In this document: positions 1 to 10,435 of the stretch, piece after piece | Position numbering within the stretch: the stretch's first letter is position 1 | Layout of the letters: each line of letters begins with the position of its first letter | Source of the DNA: Luteimicrobium sp042670205 | GTDB taxonomy: Bacteria; Actinomycetota; Actinomycetes; Actinomycetales; Cellulomonadaceae | Assembly (NCBI RefSeq): GCF_042670205.1 | Contig: NZ_JBHUWD010000021.1 | Location: 1 to 64,000 of the forward strand | Length of the DNA stretch: 64,000 nucleotides | Direction: 5' to 3' | The notes under the pieces: model-generated | Database searches by the model: none | What the model was told of the DNA's origin: nothing | What the model saw: only the letters and a program-made list of their open reading frames with translations | Translations under genes and position numbers: made by a program

Positions 1-30
1 GCTGTCGAGACAGTTCCCCGCGCCCACGCG

Positions 31-48
31 TGCCCGACTGAGCGGGCA
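31..48 (-). terminator. possible hairpin terminator after the GH3 gene
   Basis: A 6-bp G+C-rich inverted repeat (TGCCCG, six-base loop, CGGGCA) lies about 20 bases past the stop codon of the GH3 gene on the minus strand. There is no T-run, which is common for high-GC terminators. The stem is short, so this is only a candidate. Confidence 0.3.
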
Positions 49-66
49 GTGCGGGCGCTGCTGGCG

Positions 67-3000
67 TCAGCCGGTGACGTTCGCCGCGAACACGTGCAGC
101 CTCGGGTTCGTCCCGAACGTCACGTACGCCACGGTCTTGCCCGCCGTGACGGGGACGGTCGTGGCGTACAGGCTGACCTTCTGGTTCTTCTGGTTGGTCG
201 AGCCCGCCGGACGGTTCCAGTACGGCGTGGTGGCGACGAGCACGCTGCCCGCGACCGCCTTGTTGCTGTACCAGTCGTTGACGTCCACGGTCCCGGACGA
301 CGTGCTGCCGTCCGTGTACGTGATCGTCACGTCGCCCTTCTGCTCGCCGTTGGTGCCGACGGCGAGCAGCGCGAGTCCGGTGCCCGCGCCCGACAGCGCG
401 ACCGTCTGGCCCGCCGTCGTGACGGCGTCGGGCTTGTCGGCGGCGACGTCCGGGAACACCAGCCCCCCGTACCCGCCCGGGATCGCCTGGCCCGGCACGA
501 CCCCGACCGACGCGAGCGCCTGCAGCGAGAACGAGTAGCCGGAGCCGTCGAGGTTCCCGGCGGTCTCGTCGGCGTCGTCGCTCACCCCGACCGTGTCGAA
601 CGCGGCGGCGAGCGACGCGTAGGGCACCTGGGTGGTCGCGGTGCCCGACGACGTCCCGCCCGCGTACGTCGACGTCGCGGTGATCGTCGCGTCACCGGGC
701 GCGGCGTCCTCCGGCACCGACACGCGCCACGTGGCGCTGACCGAGCTCCCAGCGGCGACCTTGTTCGTCCTGATCGCGCGGGGCGACGTCGTCCAGCCGT
801 CCGGGAGGTCGAGGCTCGTCCGGACGTTGCGGGCCGTCGTCGTGGACTTGTTGGTGAACGTCGTGCGGACCGTCACCGTCGTCCCGGCCTTCGCGAGGCC
901 GGGCGCCTTCACGGTCACCCAGCGCGGCTGCGTCGTCGTGGTGACCGAGAAGTAGTCCTTCGTCGGCAGGCTCGACGACGAGTCCCCGGCCCGGACCGTG
1001 TACGTCCCCGGGGTCAGGGCCCAGGTCTGCGCCTTCGTGTTCCACACCGAGGCCTGCTGGGCGTCGATCGTGACCGACACCTTCGTCGACTTCCCCGGCT
1101 TGAGCGTGACCTTCTGGAAGCCGACGAGCGACTTCGGCGGCTCGCCCGCGCTCTTCGGCTGGGACACGTAGACCTGCACGACGTCCGAGCCCGCGACCTT
1201 GCCGGTGTTGGTCACCGTCGCGGTGGCCTTGATGCTGCCGCCCTCCTTCATCGTCGCCTTGTTGAGGTGCAGGCCGGAGACCCTGAACTTCGTGTACGAC
1301 AGGCCGTACCCGAACGGGAACAGCGGGTCGATGCTCTTCGCGTCGTACCACCGGTACCCGACGTCGAGGCCCTCCGAGTACTGCACCTTGCCGTCGACGC
1401 CCGGCCACTGGGCGTCCGTCGACGCCGGGACGTCCGCGAGGGACTTCGGGAACGTCACCGGGAGCTTGCCCGACGGGTTCGTATCGCCGAACAGGATCGA
1501 CGCGATCGCGTTGCCCGACTCCTGACCGGGGTACCAGGCCTCGACCACGCCGGCGACGTCGTCGACCCACGGCATGGTGACCGCGGAGCCCGTGTTGAGC
1601 ACGACGACGGTGCGCGGGTTGGCCTGCGCGACGGCCTCGATGAGGTCGTCCTGCTGGCCCGGGAGGTCGATGTTCTCCAGGTCGCTGCCCTCGGACTCGT
1701 AGTCGTTCGCGTAGACGACGGCGACGTCGGCCTTCTTCGCCGCCGCGACGGCGTCGGCGAGCGGGTCGCTGCCGGGCACGGTCCAGCCGAGGCTGACCTC
1801 GTCGCCGCCCCCGGCCTGGTAGTAGTCGACCTCGACCTTGACGGGCGTGCCCTGGGTCAGGTCGAGCGTCGCCGTCTTGGTCTGGGCGCCGTGGTCACCC
1901 CAGTTGTCGATCACGGTCTTGCCGTCGACGATCAGGCGCGAGCCGTCGTCGCTGGTCAGGCTCAGCGTGTAGCTGCCCGACGACGGCGGCGTGAGCGTGC
2001 CGGTCCAGCGCGCCGAGAAGTTCGTGCCCGGGACGCCGGTGGCCGGGGCCGCGCCATTCCAGGAGAACGCGACCTGCGGGTCCGTCCGCGTCACGACCGG
2101 AGCGCCCGAGAGGTCGGTGTTCGCGAAGTACTCGCCGGTCAGACCGGTGCCGGTCCCGGAGGCGGGCGCCAGGTACTGCGCGTCGATCGCCGGCAGCTTG
2201 CCGGAGCTCGACGGGCCCTGCGCGTACGTCACGTCGACGCCGGCCTTCGCCGCGCGGTCGGTGATGCCCTGCAGGGGCGTGACCGTCCCGGTCCCGCCGA
2301 CGGAGGCGCTGCCGCCGCCCGCGCTCATGGTGTTCGAGCCCGCCCCGTCGCCGATGACGGCGACCGAGTGCGTGGCCTTCGTGAGCGGCAGGACGTTTCC
2401 GGCGTTCTTCAGCAGCACCGTGCCGTCCTCCGCGACCTGGCGCGCCGTGGCGACGTGGGCGTCCGTGGAGGCGACGGCGTCGGGCGTGTCGGGGCTCGGG
2501 TCCGTCACCAGGCCGAACCGGAACTCCTGGCGCAGGATGCGGGTCACCATGTCGTCGACCCGGCTCACCGACACCTGGCCGTTCTGCACCGCCGTCTTGA
2601 GCGCCGTCCCGAAGTACGTCGAGCCCGGCATCTCCATGTCCATGCCCGCGTTCGCGGACGCGACCGTCGAGTGCGTGCCGCCCCAGTCCGACGTGATGAA
2701 GCCGTCGAACCCGAACTGGTTCTTCAGGATGTTGTTGAGGTAGGCGTTCTCGCACGCGAACGGCCCGTTGACCTCGCTGTACGAGCACATGGCCGAGGAC
2801 GGCTTCGCCTCGTCGACGATCGTCCCGAACGCGGCGGTGTAGATCTCGTGGACCGTGCGGTCGTCGACGATCGCGTCGTCGGACGTGCTGTTGCGGTTGG
2901 TCTCCTGGTTGTAGACGGCCCAGTGCTTGACCTGCGCCATCACGCCCTGCGACTGGATCCCCTCGATGTCCTGCGCGCCGATCTGGCCGGTCAGGAACGG

Positions 3001-3542
3001 GTCCTCCGAGTACGACTCGAAGGCGCGGCCCCAGCGCGGGTCGCGCACGATGTTCACGGTCGGGCCGAGGTCGACGTCGACGCCCTTGGTCTTGTCCTCC
3101 TGACCGATGACCTTGCCGTACGCCTTCGCGGCGGACGTGTCCCACGTCGCGGCCAGCGCCGCCGCGGACGGGAGCTGGGTCGTGTCGTTCATGCGCACGC
3201 CGACCGGGCCGTCCTGCAGCTTGAGCTGGGGCACGCACAGGCGCGGGATCCCCGCCACGAGGCCCGTATAGGAGCCGGCCGCCGTCCCGTGGACCATCGT
3301 GATCTTCTCGTCGAGCGTCATCTGCGCGACGACCTGCTGGGCGCGCGCCGTGTCCGACGCGTGGACGTGACCCAGGGGCACGCGTCGTCCGACGCCGCGG
3401 TGGCCGCGCCGGGCGACCCGGTCGCCGCCTGCGCGACGGCAGGCGCCGCCGCGAGCGCGAGGGCGGCCGCTGCGGCGACGCCGACGGTGCGCGCGCGCCT
3501 TCTCCGCCTGGGGTGCTGGGGTGCTGCTGTCGTTCCGGACAC
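67..3542 (-). CDS. secreted GH3 beta-glucosidase with PA14 insert; frameshift between signal peptide and mature enzyme
   Basis: Extracellular family 3 glycoside hydrolase, expected to release glucose or xylose from beta-linked oligosaccharides. Most of the enzyme is one open frame from 3381 down to 67. It has an N-terminal GH3 barrel starting at QMTLDEKI, the nucleophile motif ITSDWGG (Asp codon 2686-2688), a PA14 carbohydrate-binding insert (about 2155-1775) inside the second GH3 domain, a C-terminal Fn3-like domain (PLFPFGYGLSYT), a NEW3-like domain (about 960-700) and an NPCBM-like end. The signal peptide (Arg-rich start, Ala/Leu core, AVAQAA cleavage region) lies in another frame. It starts at GTG 3542, four bases after an AGGAGG ribosome site at 3547-3552, and runs into DACPWVTST. 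One missing base near 3358-3363 would join it to ASDTARAQQVV. This is either a real inactivating frameshift or a sequencing error; 3542 is the natural start. Confidence 0.85.
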
Positions 3543-3716
3543 CTGTCCTCCTGAGATACCTCGTCGTTGCTCAGGGACCGTGCGGGCGACGTGGGCGGCG
3601 GACTGCGTCGTCGGCGTCGTCGCGCCCGGGACGACGCGCGTCCCGAGGCACGGTGGGCACGCGGCCTCGCGCACCCGGGTCCATGTCACTCGCATGATTG
3701 ACGTTCGGCAACTTGA

Positions 3717-3728
3717 GACAGCGTTGTC
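3717..3728. promoter_or_regulatory. LacI-type operator-like palindrome upstream of the GH3 gene
   Basis: The sequence GACAGCGTTGTC is a near-perfect palindrome about 175 bases upstream of the GH3 start. Its centre resembles operators of LacI-family sugar repressors, which often control beta-glucosidase genes in actinobacteria. No LacI gene is present in the window, so the assignment rests on sequence resemblance only. Confidence 0.3.
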
Positions 3729-3823
3729 CGAGAAACTGACGGAAGACCGGGCCCGCGGGCCGCGCACGGCATACTGGGGCACCGGCGCACCACGCCCGCG
3801 ACCCCGCCACGGATGAGGACCCC

Positions 3824-4351
3824 ATGACCGACCCGACCGACTTCTCGCTGCCCGACCCGCTCGAGGACGCGCACGACGCCATCCGGCAGCTCGCGGCCGC
3901 CATGCAGTCCGTGGAGCTCAACGTCGCGCAGCTCCCCGACACGAGCGTCTCGAGCAACCTGCTGCTCGGCTTCGGCGACGACGGCTACGTGCTCGTCACC
4001 GTCATCGGCGGCAACGAGGTCACCACCTACGTCACGACCGGCGCCGCGGCCGACCTCGAGCACGACCGGCTCGCGGCCCTCGAGTTCGCGAACGCACGCA
4101 CGCGCGAGAACCCCGCGCTCCCCGTCTTCCTGCACGACGGCGGCGACGAGCACTGGGACCTCCTCGTCCAGCAGAGCCACCCGACGGCGATCCTCACGCA
4201 GAACGCCCCGTTCCTGCGCGGCATGATCACCGCGAACATCGCGCGCACCGTCGCGATCCGCGAGTCGCTCGCCGAGACGCAGCTCGGGGGCCGCGCCTAC
4301 GAGGCGACGCCCGAGGACCTCCAGCGCCTCGCGCAGCGCGCCGTCGTCTGA
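3824..4351 (+). CDS. small acidic YbjN-like protein, function unknown
   Basis: A 175-residue soluble protein with no signal peptide or membrane segment. The start ATG is preceded by GAGGA at proper spacing. It alternates helices with a beta-rich centre (LLLGFGDDGYVLVTVIGG) and ends in a long helix pair (TANIARTVAIRESLAE). This arrangement resembles the YbjN / type III secretion chaperone-like fold found widely in actinobacteria, but similarity by eye is weak and no catalytic motif is visible. It stands alone between the GH3 gene and a convergent PAP2 gene. A CATACT sequence near 3770 could be its -10 element. The functional name should be treated as tentative. Confidence 0.55.
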   Translation: MTDPTDFSLPDPLEDAHDAIRQLAAAMQSVELNVAQLPDTSVSSNLLLGFGDDGYVLVTVIGGNEVTTYVTTGAAADLEHDRLAALEFANARTRENPALPVFLHDGGDEHWDLLVQQSHPTAILTQNAPFLRGMITANIARTVAIRESLAETQLGGRAYEATPEDLQRLAQRAVV

Positions 4352-4373
4352 GGCCGGGACGGGCGAGCGCGGC

Positions 4374-5036
4374 TCAGCCGCGCGCCCGCCCGGCACCCAG
4401 GCCGAGCGCGGCGAGCGTGAAGCCCTCGAGCGCCGTGGCGATCAGGACGCCCCCGACGACGTCCGACGGGCGGTGCGCGAAGCCCGTCACGTTGTAGGTG
4501 CCCGCCAGCGCCACGAGGAGCACGACGACGAACGTCGCCTCCGCGCGCCACCTCGCCGTCCCCCACAGGGCGAGGACCGCACACGCGAGCGCCGCCGTCG
4601 TCGCCATGTGCGAAGACGGGAACGTGTTGTACGTGTAGGCGTACGTGCCGTGGAACGGCCGGACGAGGACGTCCTTGAGGAGCTCGGAGCCGAGCGCCGC
4701 CAGCCCGACCACGACCACCTGCGCGACGACCGCGCGCACCGCGCCGCGTCTGACCGCACGGACCGCGAGCGCCACGGTCGCCACACCGAGGGCGATCGGG
4801 ACGCCGTCGCGGATCGCGCCCGCGTGCTCGGCGAGCGGCAGCGCCTGGAAGCGCGCGAACACGAGCACGTCCTGTCGCTGGCCCGCGTCCGTGCACACCT
4901 CGACGAGGTAGACGAGGACGAGGCCCACCACGGACACCGCGGCCGTGACCAGCAGGTGCACGCGGTCGAGCGGCACCGTGTACGCCGTCCGGCTCGGAGC
5001 GGCGGACGGCGCGTTCGGCCGGGCGGGCGCGTCCAT
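4374..5036 (-). CDS. PAP2-family membrane phosphatase
   Basis: A 220-residue integral membrane phosphatase, probably acting on lipid pyrophosphates or phosphatidic acid at the outer membrane face; undecaprenyl pyrophosphate recycling would fit the neighbouring polysaccharide genes (inference). The three family motifs are visible: KDVLVRP (first), PSSHM (second, normally PSGH) and a third ending HRPSDVVGG with the catalytic His and Asp. About six hydrophobic segments are present. Start: ATG 5036 is only six bases downstream of a TACGGT -10 hexamer, so the mRNA is probably leaderless. A GTG seven codons upstream (5057) is less likely because it would lie upstream of the -10 element. The promoter carries the GGGTGAACTT box shared with the polysaccharide genes. 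Confidence 0.85.
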   Translation of the reverse strand: MDAPARPNAPSAAPSRTAYTVPLDRVHLLVTAAVSVVGLVLVYLVEVCTDAGQRQDVLVFARFQALPLAEHAGAIRDGVPIALGVATVALAVRAVRRGAVRAVVAQVVVVGLAALGSELLKDVLVRPFHGTYAYTYNTFPSSHMATTAALACAVLALWGTARWRAEATFVVVLLVALAGTYNVTGFAHRPSDVVGGVLIATALEGFTLAALGLGAGRARG

Positions 5037-5042
5037 ACGCGC

Positions 5043-5093
5043 ACCGTACGCGAGCACCTCCGGCCGCCGACGGACGGCGGACGAAGTTCACCC
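5043..5093 (-). promoter_or_regulatory. shared-box promoter of the PAP2 gene
   Basis: Reading the minus strand, GGGTGAACTT (5093-5084) is followed after 35 bases by TACGGT (5048-5043) and after six more by the ATG. This matches the arrangement at the polysaccharide promoters further along. No clear -35 hexamer is seen, suggesting dependence on a factor binding the box. Confidence 0.6.
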
Positions 5094-5158
5094 CGGGCGT
5101 CCGCGACGAGGTGACCGACCCTCCGTCGCGCTGCGGTTCGGGTGGCCGGGCGGCGGGG

Positions 5159-6466
5159 CTACGTCCGGTCGGCGGAGCCGATGACCCGCAACCGCCAGCC
5201 CGCCGCCTCCCACGCCGCCCGGTCGAGCACACGACGACCGTCGACCACCACCCGCCTCGACACGAGCGCGCCGAGCCGCGCCGGGTCGGCGTCGCGGTAC
5301 TCGCGCCACTCGGTCAGCAGGACGACGGCCCGAGCGCCGCGCACCGCGTCGTCCAGGTCCGGCACGTAGGTCAGGCCGGGCGCGACCCGGCGAGCCGACT
5401 CGATCGCGCGGGGGTCCGTCACCACGACGTCGGCGCCGGCGGCCGCGAGACGGAGCGCGACATCGAGCGCCGGCGAGTCCCGGACGTCGTCGCTGTCCGG
5501 CTTGAACGCCGCGCCCAGCACGGAGACCCGCGCACCGACGAGCTCGCCCACCTCCTCGCGCACCAGGTCCGCGACGTGCTCCCGCCGCCGCAGGTTGATC
5601 CCGTCGACCTCGCGCAGGAGCCCGCCGGCGCTGTCCGCCCCGAGCTCGTGCGCACGCGCCGAGAAGGCCCGGATGTCCTTCGGCAGGCACCCGCCTCCGA
5701 ACCCGACCCCCGCCCCGAGGAACCTGCGCCCGATACGCGGGTCGAGGCCGATCGCGTCCGCGAGCGTCCCGACGTCACCGCCCGCGACCTCGCACAGCTC
5801 GGCCATCGCGTTGATGAAGGAGATCTTGGTCGCGAGGAACGAGTTCGCCGCGACCTTCACGAGCTCGGCCGTCGCGAGGTCGGTGACGATGCGGGGCGTC
5901 CGAGCGTCGAGCTGGCTGGCGTACACCTCGTCGAGCACGGCCGCCGAGGTCGTGTCGCCGGGGGCGAGCCCGTAGACGAGCCGGTCCGGGTGGAGCGTGT
6001 CGTGGATCGCGAAGCCCTCCCGGAGGAACTCGGGGTTCCACACGAGGTGCGCACCCGCGGCCTCGACATCCCGTCGGTGCCGCTCCGCGGTGCCCACGGG
6101 CACCGTCGACTTGCCCGCCACCACGTCGCCCGGCTGCAGCACCGGCAGCAGCGCCTCGAACGCCGCCTCGACGTGGCGCAGGTCCGCCGCGTCGGAGTCG
6201 GCGCGCTGCGGGGTGCCGACGCACACGAAGTGCACGGCCGCACCCTTGGCGTCCGCGACGTCCGTCGTGAACGAGAGCCGCTCCGCACTGCTCGCGCGTG
6301 CGAGCAGCTCGTCGAGCCCCGGCTCGTAGAAGGGTGCGCGGCCGTCCGTCAGCGCCGCGACACGGTCGGCTGCCACGTCGACCCCCACGACCTCGTGGCC
6401 GAGCGACGCCATCGCCGCCGCATGGACGGCGCCGAGGTAGCCGCACCCGATGACGGAGATCCTCAT
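5159..6466 (-). CDS. ugd: UDP-glucose 6-dehydrogenase
   Basis: Oxidises UDP-glucose to UDP-glucuronate with two NAD+, supplying acidic sugar for surface polysaccharide. The protein has 435 residues, the normal length. It begins MRISVIGCGYLG, a Rossmann GxGxxG loop, and has the NSFLATKISFINAMAEL helix of the central domain and the catalytic cysteine in GFGGGCLPKD (about residue 260). The C-terminal UDP-binding domain contains LGAAFKPDSDDVRDSPA. The start is the ATG at 6466, directly before the nucleotide-binding loop; upstream in-frame sequence is not protein-like. It lies between the PAP2 gene and mfd and is probably transcribed alone. It is the clearest precursor-supplying enzyme for the polysaccharide genes that follow. 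Confidence 0.95.
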   Translation of the reverse strand: MRISVIGCGYLGAVHAAAMASLGHEVVGVDVAADRVAALTDGRAPFYEPGLDELLARASSAERLSFTTDVADAKGAAVHFVCVGTPQRADSDAADLRHVEAAFEALLPVLQPGDVVAGKSTVPVGTAERHRRDVEAAGAHLVWNPEFLREGFAIHDTLHPDRLVYGLAPGDTTSAAVLDEVYASQLDARTPRIVTDLATAELVKVAANSFLATKISFINAMAELCEVAGGDVGTLADAIGLDPRIGRRFLGAGVGFGGGCLPKDIRAFSARAHELGADSAGGLLREVDGINLRRREHVADLVREEVGELVGARVSVLGAAFKPDSDDVRDSPALDVALRLAAAGADVVVTDPRAIESARRVAPGLTYVPDLDDAVRGARAVVLLTEWREYRDADPARLGALVSRRVVVDGRRVLDRAAWEAAGWRLRVIGSADRT

Positions 6467-6627
6467 GGCAGCCTGCCCCCGCACGTGGTGCCGGGGGGAC
6501 CGGTCTCGCCGTCGTCGAGGCGCACCACTCGATTCTTGCGGAAGGGAGCGCGGCCCGCAGAGGTTCGGGCGATCCGCGGTCATCCGGCGATCATGCGACC
6601 GGTGCCACCGGCGGCACGATCAACGGC

Positions 6628-9600
6628 TCAGCGCGTGCCCACCGCCGCCGCGGCCGACACCTCGCCGACGACGACCGCGTCGATGAGCTGCTTGGCCCAC
6701 GCGAGCACCTCGACGCCGTGCAGGGGCTTGCCGCCGATGCGCGCCGTCGTCGGGAAGGGGACGAGGATCGTTCGCACGGCGGGCTTGATGATCGCACCCG
6801 GGTAGAGGCGCTTGAGCCGCAGGGTGGCGGACTCCGCGAGCTCGACGGGCGCGAACCGCACGAACTTGCCCTGCGCAGTGACGTCGGTGAGCCCGGCGCG
6901 GCGCGCGTGGTTGCGGAACGCGGCGACGTCGAAGAGCGCCGACGCGACCTCGGGCAGCGCGCCGTACCGGTCGACGAGCTCGGCGCGGATCTCGGCGAGC
7001 GCGGCGTCGTCCTGGGCGCCGGCGATCTTCTTGTACGCCTCGAGGCGCAGGCGCTCGTGGGCGATGTACTCGACGGGCAGGTGCGCGTCGACGGGGAGCT
7101 CGACGGTGACGTCGGGCGCCTCCTCCTCGCCGCCCTCGCCGCGGAACGACGCCACGGCCTCCCCGACCATCCGGACGTACAGGTCGAAGCCCACGCCCTC
7201 GATGTGGCCCGACTGCTCGCCGCCGAGCAGGTTGCCGGCACCGCGGATCTCGAGGTCCTTCATCGCAACCTGCATGCCCGCACCGAGGTCGGTGTGGGCG
7301 GCGATGGTCGCGAGGCGGTCGTGCGCGGTCTCGGTCAGGGGACGCTCGGGCGGGTACAGGAAGTACGAGTACGCCCGCTCGCGGCCACGCCCGACGCGCC
7401 CGCGCAGCTGGTGGAGCTGGGACAGGCCGAGCTGGTCGGCCCGCTCGAGGATCAGCGTGTTCGCGTTGGAGATGTCGAGGCCGGTCTCGATGATCGTCGT
7501 GCAGACGAGGACGTCGAGCTCCTTCTCCCAGAACGACCGGATGACCCGGTCGAGCTGGCCCTCGCTCATCTTGCCGTGCGCGACGTCGACCCTCGCCTCG
7601 GGGACGAGCTCGCGGATGCGCGCGGCCGCCTTGTCGATGGACTCGACCCGGTTGTGGACGTAGAAGACCTGGCCCTCGCGCAGGAGCTCGCGACGCACGG
7701 CCGCGGTGATCTGCTTGTCGTCGTACGCGCCCACGTACGTGAGGACGGGGTGCCGCTCCTCGGGCGGGGTCGCGAGCGTCGACATCTCGCGGATGCCCGT
7801 GACGGCCATCTCGAGCGTGCGCGGGATCGGGGTCGCGGACATCGCCAGGACGTCGACGTTGGTGCGCAGCGCCTTGAGCGTCTCCTTGTGCTCGACGCCG
7901 AACCGCTGCTCCTCGTCGATGACGACGAGCCCGAGGTCCTTGAAGCGGATGCTCCCCGAGATGAGGCGGTGCGTGCCGATGACCACGTCGACCGACCCGT
8001 CCGCGAGGCCCGCGATCGTCTCGTTCGACTCCTTGTCGGTCTGGAACCGGGACAGCGCCCGGACCGTGACCGGGAACTGCGCGTACCGCTCGGAGAACGT
8101 CTCGAAGTGCTGCTGGACGAGCAGCGTCGTCGGGACGAGGATCGCCACCTGCTTGCCGTCCTGGACCGCCTTGAAGGCAGCCCGGACCGCGATCTCCGTC
8201 TTGCCGTAGCCGACGTCACCGCACACGAGCCGGTCCATCGGGACCGACTTCTCCATGTCGGCCTTGACCTCGTCGATCGTGGAGAGCTGGTCGGGCGTCT
8301 CGATGTACGCGAAGGCGTCCTCGAGCTCGCGCTGCCACGGGGTGTCGGGGCCGAACGCGTGCCCCTCCGTCGCCATGCGCGCCGAGTAGAGCCGGATGAG
8401 CTCGCTCGCGATCTCCTTGACGTGCTTGCGGGCGCGGCTCTTGGTCTTCGACCAGTCCGAGCCGCCCATCTTCGACAGCGAGGGGGCCTCGCCGCCCACG
8501 TACTTGGTGACCTGGTCGAGCTGGTCCATCGGCACGAACAGCCGGTCCCCCGGCTGCCCGCGCTTGCTGCTCGCGTACTCGAGCACGAGGTACTCGCGCG
8601 TGGCCGCGTTCGCGCCCGTGCCGAGCGTGCGCTGCACCATCTCGACGAACCGCCCGACGCCGTGCTGCTCGTGCACCACGAAGTCGCCCGCGCGCAGCTG
8701 CAGCGGGTCGACGACGTTGCGCCGCCGGCTCGGCATGCGGCGCATGTCCTTGGTGCCCTGGCCGGCGCGGCCCGTGAGGTCGGACTCGCTGAACACGGCG
8801 AGCCTGAGCTCGGGCATGACGAACCCCGGGACGCCCGGCGCGACCGTGACGAGCACGATCCCCGGTTCGGGTCCGTCGGGGGCCTCGGTCGCCGTCAGCG
8901 ACGGGACGAGCCGGGCCGCCGTGTCCGACGAGCGGAGCTGCTCCGTCATGCGCTGGGCAGGGCCGTGGCCCTCGGTCGTGAGGACGAGGCGCCACTCGGC
9001 GTGCTGGAGGCCGCGGACGTCGTCGACGGCGCGCTCCACGTCGCCCGCGTAGCGCTCGACGTCCCGCGCCGGGATCGTGAGCGTCTCGACGCCGTCGACG
9101 GCGCCGTCGGTCAGCTCTGCGAGGTCGTCGGTGCCCAGCCCGAACGACGAGAACGTCCACCAGCCCAGCCCGCGGCGGGCCGACTCGTCGCGGGCGTCCG
9201 CGAGCGTGAGGAACGACGCCGCCGACAGGTCGAGCGGGGTGCTCCCGCCGCCCGCGGCCCCCGTCCACGCGGCAGCCAGGAATTCCTCCGTGGTCGCCAC
9301 CAGGTCGTGCGCACGACGGCGCACGCGCTCGGGCTCGACCGCGACCAGGAGCGCGTCGTCGGGCACGAGCGAGAGCACCGGGACCATCCGGTCCACGAGG
9401 ACCGGGGTGAGCGACTCCATGCCCTCCACGGCGATCCCGTTGCCGATGCGCTCGAGCATGTCGACGGCACCCGGGAGCCGCTCCTGCAGGCCGAGCGCCC
9501 GCGCCCGCACCTCCGGGGTCAGCAACAGCTCGCGGCACGGCGGCGCCCACACGCCGCGCTCCGCGACCTCGAGGCTGCGCTGGTCGGCGACCGCGAACCA

Positions 9601-10314
9601 GCGGATCTCCTCGACCTCGTCGCCCCACAGCTCGACGCGCAGCGGGTGGTCCTCGGTGGGCGGGAACACGTCGAGGATGCCGCCACGGACCGCGAACTCG
9701 CCGCGCCGCTCCACCATGTCAACGCGCGTGTACGCGGCGTCGGACAGGCGCTGGGCGACGTCCTCGAGGTCCACCTGGTCGCCCGCGTGCAGCTCGACCG
9801 GTGCCAGCTCCCCCAGCCCCTCGACCACCGGCTGGAGCAGCGCCCGCACCGGGACCACCAAGATCTTGATCGGCCCGGTGTGGCTCGTGCCCGACGGCGC
9901 CAGCCCGCTCCCGGGGGTCGCCGCACCCGCGTCCGCGGTCTGGCCGGTGGTGGCGGCCCGGTCGACGGCGCTCGGGTGCGCGAGGCGACGGAACACCGCG
10001 AGACGACGCGCCACCGTGTCGGCGCGCGGCGACAGGCGCTCGTGCGGCAGCGTCTCCCAGCTCGGGAGGACGGCGACGGCGTCGTGCTCGTCGTCGGGGA
10101 GGTACGCGCGCACCGCGGTCGCGAGCTCGTCGGCCTCGCGGCCTGTCGCCGTCACCACGACGAGCGGACGCTTCGCGCTCGCCGCCGCCAGCAGCGCCGG
10201 GCGGACCCCCACCGACGCGACGACGTCCAGCTCGCCGCGCGCACGGACACGGTCGACGACGGACGCGGCGGTCGGATCGGCCAGGACGGCGGGCAGGAGT
10301 CCGGTGAGGTTCAT
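6628..10314 (-). CDS. mfd: transcription-repair coupling factor Mfd
   Basis: A 1228-residue DNA translocase that pushes stalled RNA polymerase off damaged template and recruits UvrA. Domain order is standard: a UvrB-like N-terminal half, an RNA-polymerase interaction (CarD-like) domain starting LRAGDFVVHEQHGVGRFVE (about residue 535), helicase domains with Walker A GDVGYGKTE (about 700) and Walker B DEEQRFGVEHKE (about 800), the ARGRVGRG-type helicase motif (RGRVGRGRERAYSY), and a C-terminal TRCF domain. The ATG at 10314 has an AAGGA ribosome site six bases upstream, and a TAGGCT hexamer further up is a plausible -10. In many actinobacteria mfd follows pth directly; here about 36 kb of polysaccharide genes separates them. 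Confidence 0.97.
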   Translation of the reverse strand: MNLTGLLPAVLADPTAASVVDRVRARGELDVVASVGVRPALLAAASAKRPLVVVTATGREADELATAVRAYLPDDEHDAVAVLPSWETLPHERLSPRADTVARRLAVFRRLAHPSAVDRAATTGQTADAGAATPGSGLAPSGTSHTGPIKILVVPVRALLQPVVEGLGELAPVELHAGDQVDLEDVAQRLSDAAYTRVDMVERRGEFAVRGGILDVFPPTEDHPLRVELWGDEVEEIRWFAVADQRSLEVAERGVWAPPCRELLLTPEVRARALGLQERLPGAVDMLERIGNGIAVEGMESLTPVLVDRMVPVLSLVPDDALLVAVEPERVRRRAHDLVATTEEFLAAAWTGAAGGGSTPLDLSAASFLTLADARDESARRGLGWWTFSSFGLGTDDLAELTDGAVDGVETLTIPARDVERYAGDVERAVDDVRGLQHAEWRLVLTTEGHGPAQRMTEQLRSSDTAARLVPSLTATEAPDGPEPGIVLVTVAPGVPGFVMPELRLAVFSESDLTGRAGQGTKDMRRMPSRRRNVVDPLQLRAGDFVVHEQHGVGRFVEMVQRTLGTGANAATREYLVLEYASSKRGQPGDRLFVPMDQLDQVTKYVGGEAPSLSKMGGSDWSKTKSRARKHVKEIASELIRLYSARMATEGHAFGPDTPWQRELEDAFAYIETPDQLSTIDEVKADMEKSVPMDRLVCGDVGYGKTEIAVRAAFKAVQDGKQVAILVPTTLLVQQHFETFSERYAQFPVTVRALSRFQTDKESNETIAGLADGSVDVVIGTHRLISGSIRFKDLGLVVIDEEQRFGVEHKETLKALRTNVDVLAMSATPIPRTLEMAVTGIREMSTLATPPEERHPVLTYVGAYDDKQITAAVRRELLREGQVFYVHNRVESIDKAAARIRELVPEARVDVAHGKMSEGQLDRVIRSFWEKELDVLVCTTIIETGLDISNANTLILERADQLGLSQLHQLRGRVGRGRERAYSYFLYPPERPLTETAHDRLATIAAHTDLGAGMQVAMKDLEIRGAGNLLGGEQSGHIEGVGFDLYVRMVGEAVASFRGEGGEEEAPDVTVELPVDAHLPVEYIAHERLRLEAYKKIAGAQDDAALAEIRAELVDRYGALPEVASALFDVAAFRNHARRAGLTDVTAQGKFVRFAPVELAESATLRLKRLYPGAIIKPAVRTILVPFPTTARIGGKPLHGVEVLAWAKQLIDAVVVGEVSAAAAVGTR

Positions 10315-10435
10315 GCGATTCCTTCGGAGTGCGCGGACACGGCGGGGCGCGCGCGGGCAAGCACGTGCGGCCCGATCCGTGGGACCCGGGGGCCGCACGC
10401 AGAGGCGGGCGCACTCGGGCCCGGAGATCGGGCTG

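Noticed and set aside
49..3816. A 1255-codon open frame on the plus strand opposite the GH3 gene
   Set aside because: Its product is a low-complexity Arg/Val/Asp mix with no domains. It is a third-position shadow of the real minus-strand gene, a usual artefact at this base composition.
4374..5057. PAP2 start at GTG 5057
   Set aside because: That codon lies upstream of the TACGGT -10 element, whose position predicts transcription beginning at ATG 5036.
6467..6600. Shared box upstream of ugd (GGATGACCGC)
   Set aside because: The match to the consensus is poor and the nearest -10-like hexamer (AAGAAT) is 38 bp away, outside both distance classes. I leave ugd outside the proposed regulon.
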